Shown: piece by piece, positions 14,296-45,800 of the stretch | How positions within the stretch are numbered: the first letter of the stretch is position 1 | Layout of the letters: every line of letters begins with the position of its first letter | Assembly: GCF_016097555.1 (NCBI RefSeq) | Contig: NW_024532771.1 | Span: 62,001-126,000 of the forward strand | Source of the DNA: Gigantopelta aegis | Lineage: Eukaryota > Mollusca > Gastropoda > Neomphalida > Peltospiridae | Direction: 5' to 3' | DNA: 64,000 nt | Notes under the pieces: generated by a model | Database searches by the model: none | Seen by the model: the letters and a program-made list of their open reading frames with translations, nothing else | What the model was told of the DNA's origin: nothing | Position numbers and translations under genes: made by a program

Positions 14296-15749
14296 ATTTT
14301 TTTTCATATATTATTTCTGTTTTTTTCTGCATCAAGTTAACTTCCTATATAACTCATCTCACTTCCTATAGTTTCCAGTACCCCTCACATGTAAACATAA
14401 CTATAGTCAACCATAGCATTACAATAGAGACCTGTTTATGCAACAATCTCTAACTGTTATGGTCTGATATTCACTTGTACATTGTGGAAACCTTACATTA
14501 TTTAGTCCAGGAACCATATTACTATAATGTTAAGTGCATGGTCAACATATGGCTTATTTTATACTGCATACACTAGCTACAGTTACGATCCAAGGAGCCA
14601 GCATGCTATGTCGGTTGTATTTCTAAGGCTTCCAATATCAGGATTTTTTGCAAAATATTTTTTGCCTACCCCGTTTCTCTTTTTAAAATAACTCTGAATT
14701 ATCTGTGTAAAAAATTTATATTATTCAAGTCAAAATTGGATTGGTAATTACATTATATTATACTGATAACGATATTCATGTCCTGATACATTGTTATATA
14801 TTCTTTTAGTTTATATAAGCAAATTAAATTACTAACTGTATAATGAAATAGTCTGTAAATTAATACTTTGCAATATCTAAACTTATGTTTCTTGCTTGTG
14901 TTTCAGTTTGCAAGTTGTATACATGTGCATAACAGATACAGAGGAAATGATTAAGTCAGTCTAGTAATCTGTAGTGGTTAGTAGTCAATAATGAACGGAT
15001 GATTATTTTTTTGGTTATTGGTTGGAACTTTGACTTAATCACTTATGAAAACACTTTATTATAAATCAAAACAGTAATATAATACTGCAAATATGCAGGA
15101 CATAATAAAGTTATATTTATAGTGGACATGTTTAAATATTGCAATGCATGTTTTGATGTGAGAAGGATAGAGATACTATAATGATATATATGCACTAAGA
15201 TATATATATATATATAGAAATCTGATATTGTGAGGACATCATGAAATGTATACCATGCCAAACAATTCTATTACAAAACTACAAAGAGAACATGAACAGA
15301 CTTGATGAACATGACAATGAATTAATATTCTTTAAAAAAATAATATATAAATATTATAAATAATTAGTAGAACTACCGATTAATAGTTTGATTTCTTGAA
15401 ATAAATAATAATTCTGAATGATTAGGAACTCTGCGAGATGAAGAGAGAGAGAGAGAGAGAGAAGAGAGAGGAGAGGAGAAAAGATCAGTTTATACGTCTG
15501 TTGCAGATAGGTAGGAAACAAATTTGAAAGAGTCTGTAAGTCAGAAGAAACACATCTGATTGTCCTGTGTAGCTATAGTTTTTAGGTACATGTGAGTTTG
15601 GAGTTCTTGAGACTTGCCATGGTAGCCGGAATCTCAATCTTGAGGTATGGAATCCTGTATATAGCCTTGTTGTAACTTGTCATACACTTGTGCTCAAGGG
15701 GGACTTGGAATTTACTGATTATAATGAGCGTTAATAAACCTATATTGTA
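14296..15749. other. Intergenic region between convergent Nup54 and homeobox genes
   Basis: No gene recognised. AT-rich, with a TA run near 15200-15216 and a GA run at 15440-15480. Nup54 (plus) ends at 14295 and the homeobox gene (minus) ends near 15750, so this holds both 3' flanks. Confidence 0.5.
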
Positions 15750-16782
15750 TTATAATACTGTCTGTGTAGTAGTTTTCACCTGTGTTACTGTTGAAGAAGA
15801 AATACTGAAGAACTGTCTGTTAGTTACAGAAGACTCTAAGAAAGAAGAGAGTATTACCAATGAGGTGTCATTGCTTTGAACAGATTGGAGAAGTAGCTGA
15901 GAGAGGTGATGGGTTTGAGAATGCCATAGTTGTTGGACTGGGAAATACAAATGGTTTTGCCCGTTCCAAGGTGATGAATATGGACCCATAGAGTTAGCAG
16001 GGACTTGATTAGGATGATGGAGGACGAATGGCTTGGCTTGAAACATGTGTCCTGAGGGAGGTGTCCCAGCAGATTTTGGAGTCATCAAAACTGAACTTCC
16101 AGGAGAAAGAGTTGGTAGGAATGGTTGCAAAATTATGAGGCATCATTCCAGGCATCGAGGAAGGCCTCCAGCTGTTTGCATTGGCATCCCAACACCACGT
16201 CCATTCATGAGCTCACCCATAGCCTTTGGCTTGCTTTCTGAGCACGTCTCCACTTAGCTCTACGGTTTTGGAACCAAACCTGAAGGCAAAGAAATGAAAA
16301 ATCCAATCAATTTGAGCTTGAGTTAATCTCTGGTAGAGTGTCACTGTTAATAATCTGACATGCAAAGCATTTTAAAACAAAGTCAACATTCAAACCTACC
16401 TAGGAGGAATGCAGACAAGAACATACCTGAACTCTAGCTTCAGTAAGATTGATTCGCAGAGCCAAATCTTCTCTCATAAAGACGTCAGGATAGTGCGTCT
16501 TGGCGAAGGCTGCTTCCAGTTCCTGGAGCTGGTAGCTGTGAAAGTTGTCCTGAACCTTCTTTGTTGTCGTTTTGCAGCTTTGCGCTCATTGTCTGAGCCA
16601 TCCTTGTCTGGGGATCGCTTTTTACACTGCAAACGACCTGGTGATTCGGAGCCATTTTCTTTAGGGCTATCGCAAGGTCTGCTGTGAGCCTGGTTGATTT
16701 CTTCGCTTAGTTCAGCAGGAGATTTCTGCATGGCAACTGGCATCTCGGTAAGAAAGCAAAGTCGATTGGTTATGACTTCCAT
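15750..16782 (-). CDS. Paired-like (PRD-class) homeobox transcription factor
   Basis: A sequence-specific DNA-binding regulator. Exon 1 (16427-16782, start ATG at 16782-16780) encodes a basic, Ser/Pro-rich N-terminus and homeodomain residues up to TEARVQ. Exon 2 (from 16279) continues with [12 protein letters not shown] and a Pro/Ser/Met-rich tail ending near 15750. The homeodomain reads [45 protein letters not shown]. Residue 50 is Gln, and an intron falls between homeodomain positions 46 and 47, the site typical of paired-like genes. The best remembered resemblance is to the Arx/Drgx/Alx group; I cannot choose among them. One base is missing inside the homeodomain near 16537, and further shifts occur near 16226, 16160 and 16106. 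With conserved residues on both sides, these look like assembly indels; a recent pseudogene is the alternative. No OAR motif seen. The exact C-terminus is uncertain. Confidence 0.85.
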
Positions 16783-17081
16783 GTTTGAAATTCGAATAGG
16801 TTTCACTGATGCAGGTATATGCACACTATAGTTTTAGTGTTTACTTAATTCAGCTTTCAGGATCTGTTTGACTTGCAGTTAAGACTTGGCAAGTGTTTGC
16901 TCGTAGGCGCTCTTTATATACCACTAGGTCATCATAATTAAATTTGTTAAGAAAATCATAACAATATTATACTAACGTCTATGAATATTATTAAAACGAT
17001 CTGTCACAACAGCGAAGCCTAACCTAGCGGAGGTGTCAATATAATTTCGGCTTTCTCTTCTCCTGTCACGCATCCCTCTGG

Positions 17082-36379
<19,298 letters not shown>

Positions 36380-36544
36380 CTATTGTATTCTAGGCCACGT
36401 GGTTACTCTAATTAAACGTACCATATTGTGAATTTACTGTAAATAAGTATTATATTAATTTTGAAAGCTCACACCATTATTAGAAAAAAGTAGTATTTAT
36501 GATAAATATTGGTTGGTTGTGTTTGTATGCCACTTTGACTTCTT

Positions 36545-38574
36545 CTATTTCTGTATAGAATGAAAAAGATATTGTATTAATATTTTTAAACTAAAATATT
36601 CACTTTATTTTCATTAACACAAATACATTTAACGTTAGATGGTCAATGAACATATACTGTATATAGTATTTTAGAAGCTTGTACCTTCATCATGTGATGT
36701 TTATGATGTTTAGGTGGTGATGTCTTTGGTTTAGCTTTGACTTCACTAAAAAACGTTCTACAATGAAAAATACAAGCAATATTGCCCAGCAATGTAGTAT
36801 AATATAACTGTACATGTACTGTAGTATAATTGGTATAATATAGCACTGTAGTAGTAATATAACTGTACCTTGTACTGTAGTATAATAGTATAATATAGCA
36901 CTGTAGTATAATAGCTTAACTGTAAACGTACTGTACTGTAGTAAATAGTATATAATATAGGACTGTAGTATAATATAACTATACCATGGATCATCACTGA
37001 CCTGGATAGACTTCTTTCTCGTGTTTCTTATGTAATATATGTGATTCTATAATAGTCTGAGCCTAAATACAAACAAGTATACTGGAATATACTGATATAT
37101 GTATGTAGTATACTGACCTTTATCATGCAAGTGATTCGATCAGGCTCCATTTCAAGTTCACTGTTAGCAATATTAGTTTTAATGGCCTATGAAAAATCAT
37201 TAATCAAAAAAAACAACTGTACTAGTTATTAATAACATTATAAGTACTGATAATCACTATAATCTAGTGAGGTTATAATATAATGTTAACTAACTATTAT
37301 CAAGTATCACTGCATATAACATTAGCACAAGTATCACTGCATATAACATTAGCACTTGAATGCATAGCAACTGTTTCTATACAAGTGATTGTTTGAAATT
37401 CATTTGTGCATTAGGAACCACTTATGGTCATATATATATTAGTATAAATAGTGATAATAATCATCATAAATGATATACCTGTGAAGTAGTAGATCTAGCA
37501 TAAGGTGGTAGTTGAGTTTGATATGTACTGTCAGTAAAATCTTCAGGAGTTGTTTTAGATGGTACATATCTCAATCTAATATAATATATGTTGAGATGTA
37601 TAGTATATGTACATGTAGCAATTGTTATGTAGTAATATGTACGTGTATAATATGTTTATAATATAATAGTAATAGTCAGTTATAATTGATTGTCAATAAT
37701 GTTTTGTAATATAACAATGCATGCTTAGTCTGAGAATTAGTTCCTAGAATCACCTTAAAATAATTTATTCAAATATGAAAAAACAAATGGACGTAAGTGT
37801 ATGTATGTGTGTGGGTGGGGTGTGTGGGTGTGTTGGTGGGTGGAGTAGATAGATGAAATAGTAAATAGTTAAGTAGATGAAGATAAAGACTGACAGAAAA
37901 CTAACAAGTTTCTTACTCTTTTAAAGTTAATAGTGTATACATTCTTTCCAGTAGTAATTTAGCTGCTCCTGGTTTACAATGTATAGTCCCTTCAATATAG
38001 TCCTTAGAAATATCTAACTTCTCACGAGTAAAGAACTAGGAGAAAGAGAAATAACCAAAACATTGAGTATCAATTTATTAAATAACCAAAACATTGAGTA
38101 TCAATTTATTGTAGATATATCCTGGATATTACTAACTATATATGAATCTATCTCTATAAATCTACCTGTCCCTTCTTATTAGTTTTGTTTATGTATCTAT
38201 TTACATAATTTTATCTATTTAAATCTATTCATGTCAGTCATTTCTGCATTCATTCATCTGTCCGCCTATCAATCCATCCATTTATCTATTCATCCATCTG
38301 TTTGTAGGTCTATCATCCATTTACCCTTTCTAGCTGTTGCCAATTTCCTTGTTTAGCTTGTACAGAAGTCCCATTAGTAAATGAGTGCATTTGTAAATCA
38401 TGAGGATAATACCAGGCAAATATCTCAGCTACCAGATAGCCATTTGAAAAATCCCTAATAAAACACCTAGACAGATATTTAAGGAAATAAAACTAACCGC
38501 CTAACGTTCTTTATAGGGTGAGTGAGATCTAGACTTTGTAGCCATTTGATAACTTCTCTTGGAAGGCCACTCAT
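36545..38574 (-). CDS. SPATA4: SPATA4-like cilium/sperm-flagellum protein
   Basis: This family has an N-terminal calponin-homology-like (SPEF1/CLAMP-type) domain and is linked to sperm and cilia; its molecular role is poorly known. Exons: 38498-38574 ([17 protein letters not shown], start ATG at 38574), 38335-38454 ([23 protein letters not shown]), 37918-38035 ([26 protein letters not shown]), 37479-37575 ([20 protein letters not shown]), 37118-37186 ([18 protein letters not shown]), 37002-37062 and 36685-36745 (lysine/histidine-rich). A possible last exon at 36545-36550 gives an immediate stop. The order DFSNG-LVAEIF, GTIHCK, YTLLT, Y-LP-RST matches remembered mammalian SPATA4. Phases agree through exon 6; exon 7 needs a one-base correction. 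At about 200 residues it is shorter than the mammalian protein (about 300). It shares a promoter with NXT and ends about 170 bp before the TFIIIA start codon on the same strand. Confidence 0.85.
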
Positions 38575-38636
38575 TCCTATTCCAGCCTGAGGGTTTGTAT
38601 CTGGTCGCTATGGCAACACATGTACACGTGATCAAC
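38575..38636. promoter_or_regulatory. 62-bp bidirectional promoter between SPATA4 and NXT start codons
   Basis: The two initiation codons face away from each other with only 62 bp between them, so the core promoters must overlap each other or the coding ends. The interval holds the X-box at 38604-38617 and an ACATGTACACGTG stretch at 38618-38630, which contains an E-box-like CACGTG. No TATA box is evident. Confidence 0.75.
38604..38617. promoter_or_regulatory. X-box (RFX-factor binding site)
   Basis: GTCGCTATGGCAAC; its reverse complement is GTTGCCATAGCGAC. It fits the imperfect palindrome GTNRCY-N2-RGYAAC bound by RFX winged-helix factors, which control ciliary genes in animals. It lies 30 bp before the SPATA4 start codon and 20 bp before that of NXT, within the proximal range usual for functional X-boxes. 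Position beside a cilium-associated gene supports function; binding is inferred. Confidence 0.75.
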
Positions 38637-39831
38637 ATGGCCTCTGCAGTAATGAGTAGTAGTAGTGCTGCTAGTGAATTTTCTTCTAAAGTTTTGGAGG
38701 CATGCGAAGCAGGAGAGGCATTTATTTAAAGAGTTCTATACTACCATGGACAAGAGAAGAAATGTAAATTATTCCAATATGTAAACCTGTCTCCATTATT
38801 AGTCTAGTTGGCCATCCTCCATTGATCCATCTATTGAACAATCCATCTATCTATTGATGCATCTACTGTGATCCATCAATCCATTTAGCTATCCATCCAT
38901 CTATTTATTAATTCACTCCTTCATCCATTCACTTGTCCAACCATATTCATTTGTCCATCCATCCATTCGTTCATTCATTTGTCCATTCACTAAATCCCTC
39001 TATAATTTATACTGTTAATGTTATCTATTACATTAGCTCTTACCTGGTTTCTATTCTGATGGTTCATTTATGGTCTGGAATGGTCCACTCGTACACAGGT
39101 TCTACAGATATTAGTACATTTTATCAAAGTCTACCATCAAAGTGAACATGAAGTAACATCATTTGATTGTCAACCAGTACCAGGTAAGTTAATATATCTT
39201 AACTATTAATACAGTATTGTCAATATACCTTAATACTAACTATTAATACAGTATTGTTAATAACTTACTATTAATACAGTATTGTCAATATACCTTAATA
39301 CTAACTATTAATACAGTATTGTCAATATACCTTAACACTAACTATTAATACAGTATTGTCAATATACCTTAATACTAACTATTAATACAGTATTGTCAAT
39401 ATACCTTAATACTAACTATTAATAGCATGTACTAAATTTAGTGATTGTTTAAAAATAATGTTCAGATTACCTACCACGTCTTAATTTTAGCAATTCTCCT
39501 AGTCATTTCGCTATATAATTTAATAAATGAATTAAATTTTTAGTGCATACAAAGTCATTATAATCAGTAAATTAATATACTTGAACTTAATAAGGTTATT
39601 CATTCATTTTGAGCTACTGTCTTTATATTCTGCATTTTGTCATGATTATTATTACAAGCGTATTATTTTTTAGATCAGGGTCAGACACAGGTTCTTATTG
39701 TATGTACTGGTCAAGTTCTCTTTGATACTCAGGATGCTGTACCAAATAAATTCAATCAAAATTTCATTCTCATCAAACAAGGAGAGTACTGGAAAATAAA
39801 CAATGACAGTTTCCGATTCATGGAATTATAG
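38637..39831 (+). CDS. NXT1: NTF2-related export protein (NXT1/NXT2, p15)
   Basis: An NTF2-fold partner of the mRNA exporter NXF1/TAP; the heterodimer carries mRNPs through the nuclear pore. Exons: 38637-38763 (MASAVMSSSSAASEF, then KEFYTTMDKRRN), 39037-39183 (LLPGFYSDGSFMVWNG, DISTFYQSLPS, SFDCQPVP) and 39674-39831 (QTQVLIVCTGQVLF, KFNQNFILIKQ, YWKINNDSFRFMEL, stop TAG). Remembered human NXT1 has YTTMDKRRR, LVWNG, VDCQPV, FNQNFIL and DCFRFQDW at the same places. About 143 residues are recovered, the usual length. An extra T near 38724-38727, one base near 39090-39095 and an extra A at 39139-39141 break the frame and look like homopolymer errors. The gene diverges from SPATA4 and converges on TAF1. 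NXT1 and NXT2 cannot be told apart here. Confidence 0.92.
38815..39000. repeat. CATC-rich microsatellite in NXT intron 1
   Basis: Imperfect ATCCATCTAT/TCATTCATT tetranucleotide repeat between NXT exons 1 and 2. Confidence 0.8.
39185..39425. repeat. 37-bp minisatellite in NXT intron 2, about 6 copies
   Basis: Unit TACCTTAATACTAACTATTA followed by ATACAGTATTGTCAATA, starting immediately after the exon-2 donor. Confidence 0.9.
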
Positions 39832-40189
39832 TCACAAAATTATCTAAATACCTATTTTCTGTTATTATTTTCACTTGTACATGTTATATGGATACCTTAT
39901 ATGGCAGTTTCTAGTATTTAACTCTTTATAATGTTGTTGTCTTAAAAGGTGGTACAAATTACTTGCTTATTTAAATAGTTTGTGGTGACAGTATCTACTG
40001 AAAAACGTTTTATAACACGGCCCTAAATTTTTGATGACAATGATGGCAAAAAATTGATATATTACTCTGTATATTTTGTCACCATAACCTCTTACAGTAA
40101 GGAGTTGATATACTAACAATGTAGTATGGCTGAGGGATACATAGCAAAGTATGGATTTCCTGCTGAACAAATAGTTGCAATCTACAATA

Positions 40190-42040
40190 TTAATGATCAT
40201 ATCACATCAGTTAATGATCATATCATCAGTTAATGATCATATCACATTAGTTAATGATCATATCACATCAGTTAATGATCATATCACATCAGTTAATGAT
40301 CATGATCACATTAGTTAATGATCATATCACATAGTTAATGATCATAATCACACCAGTTAATGATTATGATCACATTAGTTATGATCATATCACATTAGTT
40401 AATGATCATAATCACATCAGTTAATGATCATGATCACATTAGTTAATGATCATATCACATTAGTTAATGATCATAATCACACCAGTTAATGATTAGATCA
40501 TATCAGTTAATGATCATATCATATTAGTTAATGATCATAATCACACCAGTTAATGATTAGATCATATCAGTTATGATCATATCACATTAGTTAATGATCA
40601 TAATCACACCAGTTAATGATCATGATCACATTAGTTAATGATCATATCACATTAGTTAATGATCATAATCACACCAGTTAATGATCATAATCACACCAGT
40701 TAATGATTAGATCATATCAGTTAATGATCATATCACATTAGTTAATGATCATAATCACACCAGTTAATGATCATGATCACATTAGTTAATGATCATAATC
40801 ACACCAGTTATTGATCATAATCACACCAGTTATTGAATCATATCACATTAGTTAATGATCATAATCACATCAGTTAATGATCATGATCACATTAGTTAAT
40901 GATCATATCACATTAGTTAATGATCATAATCACACCAGTTAATGATTAGATCATATCAGTTAATGATCATATCATATTAGTTAATGATCATAATCACAAC
41001 CAGTTATGATTAGATCATATCAGTTAATGATCATATCACATTAGTTAATGATCATAATCACACCACCAGTTAATGATCATGATCACATTAGTTAATGATC
41101 ATATCACATTAGTTAATGATCATAATCACACCAGTTAATGATCATAATCACACCAGTTTAATGATTAGATCATATCAGTTAATGATCATATCACATTAGT
41201 TAATGATCATAATCACACCAGTTAATGATCATGATCACATTAGTTAATGATCATATCACATAGTTATGATCATAATCACACCATTATATGATCATATCCA
41301 GCATATCATATTACATGAGTTCATAATCACACCAGTTAATGATTAGATCATATCAGTTAATGATCATATCACATTAGTTAATGATCATAATTACACCAGG
41401 TATGATCAGATCATATCACATTAGTTAATGATCATATCACATTAGTTAATGATCATATCACATTAGTTAATGATTTATCACATCAGTTAATGATCATATC
41501 ACATCAGTTAATGATCATACCACAGCAGTTAATGATCATATCACATTAGTTAATGATCATATCACATTAGTTAATGATCATAATCACACCAGTTATGATC
41601 ATAATCACACCAGTTAATGATTAGATCATATCAGTTAATGATCATATCACATTAGTTAATGATCATAATCACACCAGTTATGATCATGATCACATTAGTT
41701 AATGATCATATCACATTAGTTAATGATCATATCACACCAGTTATTGATCATATCACATTAGTTAATGATCATAATCACACCAGTTAATGATTAGATCATA
41801 TCGTTAATATCATATCACATTAGTTAATGATCATAATTACACCAGGTAATGATCAGATCATATCACATTAGTTAATGATCATATCACATTAGTTAATGAT
41901 CATATCACATTAGTTAATGATTATATCACATCAGTTAATGATCATATCACATCAGTTAATGATCATACCACATCAGTTAATGATCATATCACATTAGTTA
42001 ATGATCATATCACATTAGTTAATGATCATGATCAAATGAT
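40190..42040. repeat. 21-22 bp satellite array between convergent NXT and TAF1
   Basis: About 85 copies of GTTAATGATCATATCACATT(A), with variants ATAATCACACCA and ATGATCACATTA. Each unit carries the 8-bp palindrome ATGATCAT. Longer mixed patterns recur (a block of roughly 150-200 bp), so there is higher-order structure. It ends about 40 bp from the TAF1 stop codon. Confidence 0.95.
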
Positions 42041-42079
42041 CATATATTATATTGTTAATAATGAAAGTGGTATATGATA

Positions 42080-42826
42080 TTAGACATCTTCCATGTCACT
42101 ATCTTCATCATTACTACTACTACTTGAATATTGTAAGTCCTGACGTAATATGTCTATTTCTTCTCCTCCTCCACTTCTTAAGAATCCACTTGCATTAACT
42201 CCATCCATTTCTTCATCATCTAATCCTTCAACATCAATGTCACCACTGTTGCCAATAGTAACTGAAGGTACCTGAAAAGAACAGAATAAATATTAGATTA
42301 TTAAGTACATGGTGATTAGGATCATTCTTTATCCTATGATCACACTGTTACTATAAATAGCAATGCATATTACATGTTACTATATATAGGGTTATGATGA
42401 TTTAACCCATTGATGAGGTATGTAGTTACATCCAGAACCTGTCTATCAGTGTTTGTAACTGGACATAATCTGCTGATATATCTTATACAGATAACAATAG
42501 CATGCTTGGTGGGTCAATATATAAAAAATGCACCTGTTATATAACAGATATGCATTTAAGGCCCTCTTATCCAGATTATAAAGTGATAGGGGAAAGGTTC
42601 TATTTAATATCTAGATACAAGGGTAAGTAACTGTTCCTCTTACTTGTCCACTGTCCAATACTGTCGACTCTCCTCCCATTAACATCATTGTAGATGGCAT
42701 GTTTGTTTCCTCATCATCATCACTTAAAACAAAGCTACCTTGTTCGTTGATGTCTAAGCTGCTGTCTTGCAAAGAACTAGCAGTAGGAGATTTGCTGAAT
42801 TCTCGAGGACCTACTTGAGATTCGTA
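42080..42826 (-). other. TAF1: TAF1 acidic C-terminal tail
   Basis: Exons 37 and 38 encode [40 protein letters not shown] and [15 protein letters not shown], ending TAA. The Ser/Asp/Glu-rich, CK2-like tail resembles that of animal TAF1 but is shorter. Confidence 0.85.
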
Positions 42827-45800
42827 CTGTAAAAATTTTTCCGAATTCTACAACAATTAGAGAGAGACTACATTATAGTATGATTTTACTACATAATGAT
42901 AACTATTATAAGCTCTACAATACTAAGTATCATATACAGATAAGCCAAGGTTCACAGTGATTTTTATAAGAAACTAGTAACAAGTAATAAGTGTATTGAA
43001 TATTCTACTGTCTTATAATACACATTGCAGTCCTGGTAGTACCTCTTCTAGATACTGTAGACCAGCTTCTTTCATTTTCTGAGCAGTTTGTGTAAAAGGA
43101 CTAGTTAATCCATTATATGTAATACTGTTGTCGACAATTTGATTGAGATCAGCTATAAACTCCTCACGACTATGATATTTGTCTGCATCACAGTTCTAAA
43201 GATAAGAGAGATATGTCATGTGACTATCACATGACCAGTCATATGATACACATGTACATGTTACTTGTAGTTTTCAGATCAGCCATGTGAGTTATAGAAT
43301 GTATCGCATTACCACTGATGTGTGTCACATGAGTGTCACATGATGGACTGACCTTTTTCATAGTGTCCAGGTCCATGGGTTTAGTGATAATTATATGATA
43401 GTCAGGTAGTTTTTTAGAAGAGACAGGAAAATGAAAAGGCCAAGACTAAAAAAGGAAAAGGGAAGAACAAATCGTAATTTTATAAAAGATAATGTCATTT
43501 TGAAACTGAAAGTAGCTGAGATGGTACAAAATGTTTTTAGGCAGAGATGACACACCCACTCACTGTAGAGACTAATTAAGTGGTATAGCTGTTAAAATGT
43601 GAGGATTAATATAACTTGTCTTTTGTCTCATTTAAGAAATAAAAGATAAAAATGAGCTTATCCATATATGTACATGTATACTTATACATATATGGATAAT
43701 GAGCATACCCATATATATTACATGTATACTTGTACATATATGGATAATGAGCATACCCATATATATGTACATATATACATGTATGTATTTGTATAACACA
43801 CGGTCCAAAACAATTGCACAATTACAAACAGTGCCCTGTTCAGACATGTTCAGACACACCAATTGTCTTGATACTAATAGTATCTGTATCTTTAAAATAT
43901 ACTTATATATACATGTACATATACACATGTACATATATATACACACAACATTTGTACATTATAAACAGTGTCCTGTATAGGATTAGCAGATATGCTTGAT
44001 AAAATGGTTGTGTTCTCATGTAAGACTTTGGGATCTGTTTTTGTAGAAATATACACATGGAAGAACTTACATTAGGTATAGCTTTCATTCTGTCTACACA
44101 TTTACGACATAAATAGGAGAGAGCAGCCTGGGGATCATCTCCAAGTAAATGGATTAATTTCATGTTCTAATTGCTCTAATTCTTTATCATACTGAAAGAG
44201 AAATACATCTAGTCACGTGATAGTCCATGTGATTAATCATTAGGAAGATCAATTGTAGTATTGTTGTTGCTATGGTAATTGTTGCTATGGTGGCGTATGT
44301 ATTTATTATATGATTCCATGGATCCAATCAATTTCAAAATGTTTATGAAAACTAAAAAATACATGTAAGTTAAACATTTAGTTGGTTTTGGCATTGTTTC
44401 TGACAAATTCAGAATACTTAGACAATAAATGGCTTACATCCAAAATGTGTAAAAAAGCCATAGTGAGTAATTTGTTGATAAGCAGTGTACATATGTACAT
44501 TAAGTTGTCTTGTTAATGTTGTTAGAGTAATTGTTACTGTGATAATTGTTGCTATGGTGATATATATATATATGTAGTTGCTATGGTAATGTTGCTATGA
44601 TAGCTGTTATTATGGTAATTGTTTCTAAGGTGACATTGCTATGGTAATCTTTTTCACTGTAATGGTGACCATGGTAACTGTTGCTACAACACAAGCATGA
44701 TAGATAAATCGTAATATGGATGATATGAAGAAACTAGAGCCATATGATAACCATGTGACAGTCAACTGACCTGTTTTATTTCTTCACTGCATAGTTCTAG
44801 CATTTTCTGTGCATTACGAGTTAATTCAGAGTTAAATCCATTATATGTGATACAATTATTGACTATTAAATTAACATGTTCCCAGAATTGTTCTCTAGTC
44901 TCATATCTGTGTTTACGAATATTCTAAAAAATAGAAATAGACAATTAAACAATTACATAATATTACAAAATATTATGTAATATTACATAACATTACATAA
45001 TATTACATAATTATTATGTAATATAATAACTTAGAAATGAGTATTGTGATTGTACATGAATGTAATAAAAATGATAAGTAAATGATCATAATTGATAATA
45101 ATGTCAATTAAAAGAACTAATAATTGAAGTAATAGAATTACTTCATTACTATGTTATAGTAAATAAGGGAATGGAGTGATAAATGAAGGAATAATAAGTG
45201 GTTAACAAAGTAATGGAGTGGTAAATGAAGGAATTGAGTGGTAAATAAAGGAATGAGTGGTAAATGAAGGAATGCCATAGTAAATGATGGAGTGGAGTGG
45301 TAAACAAAGTAATGGAGTGGTAAACAAAGGAATGAGTGGTAAAGAAAGGAATCGAGTAGTAAACAAAGGAATTGAGTGGTAAATGAAGGAATGCCATAGT
45401 AATGATGAAGTGGAGTGTAAACAAAGTAATGGAGTGGTAAACAAAGGAATAAAGTGTGTAAATGAAGGAATTGAGTGGTAAATGAAGGAATTGAGTGGAA
45501 AACAAAGGAATCGAGTGGTAAATGAAGGAATTGAGTAGTAAATGAAGGAATTGTGTGGTAAACAAAGGAATTGACTGGTAAAAGAAGGAATTGAGTGGTA
45601 AACAAAGGAATGAGTGTTAAATGAAGGAATTGAGTGGTAAACAAAGGAATGAGTGTAAAGAAAGGAATCGAGTAGTAAATGAAGGAATTGTGCGGTAAAT
45701 GAAGGAATTGAGTGGTAAACGAAGGAATTGTGTGGTAAACAAAGGAATTGTGTGGTAAATGAAGGAATCGAGTGGTAAATGAAGGAATTGAGTGGTAAAT

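Noticed and set aside
40190..42040. CRISPR-like regular repeats
   Set aside because: Units are contiguous with no unique spacers, and the window is clearly eukaryotic.
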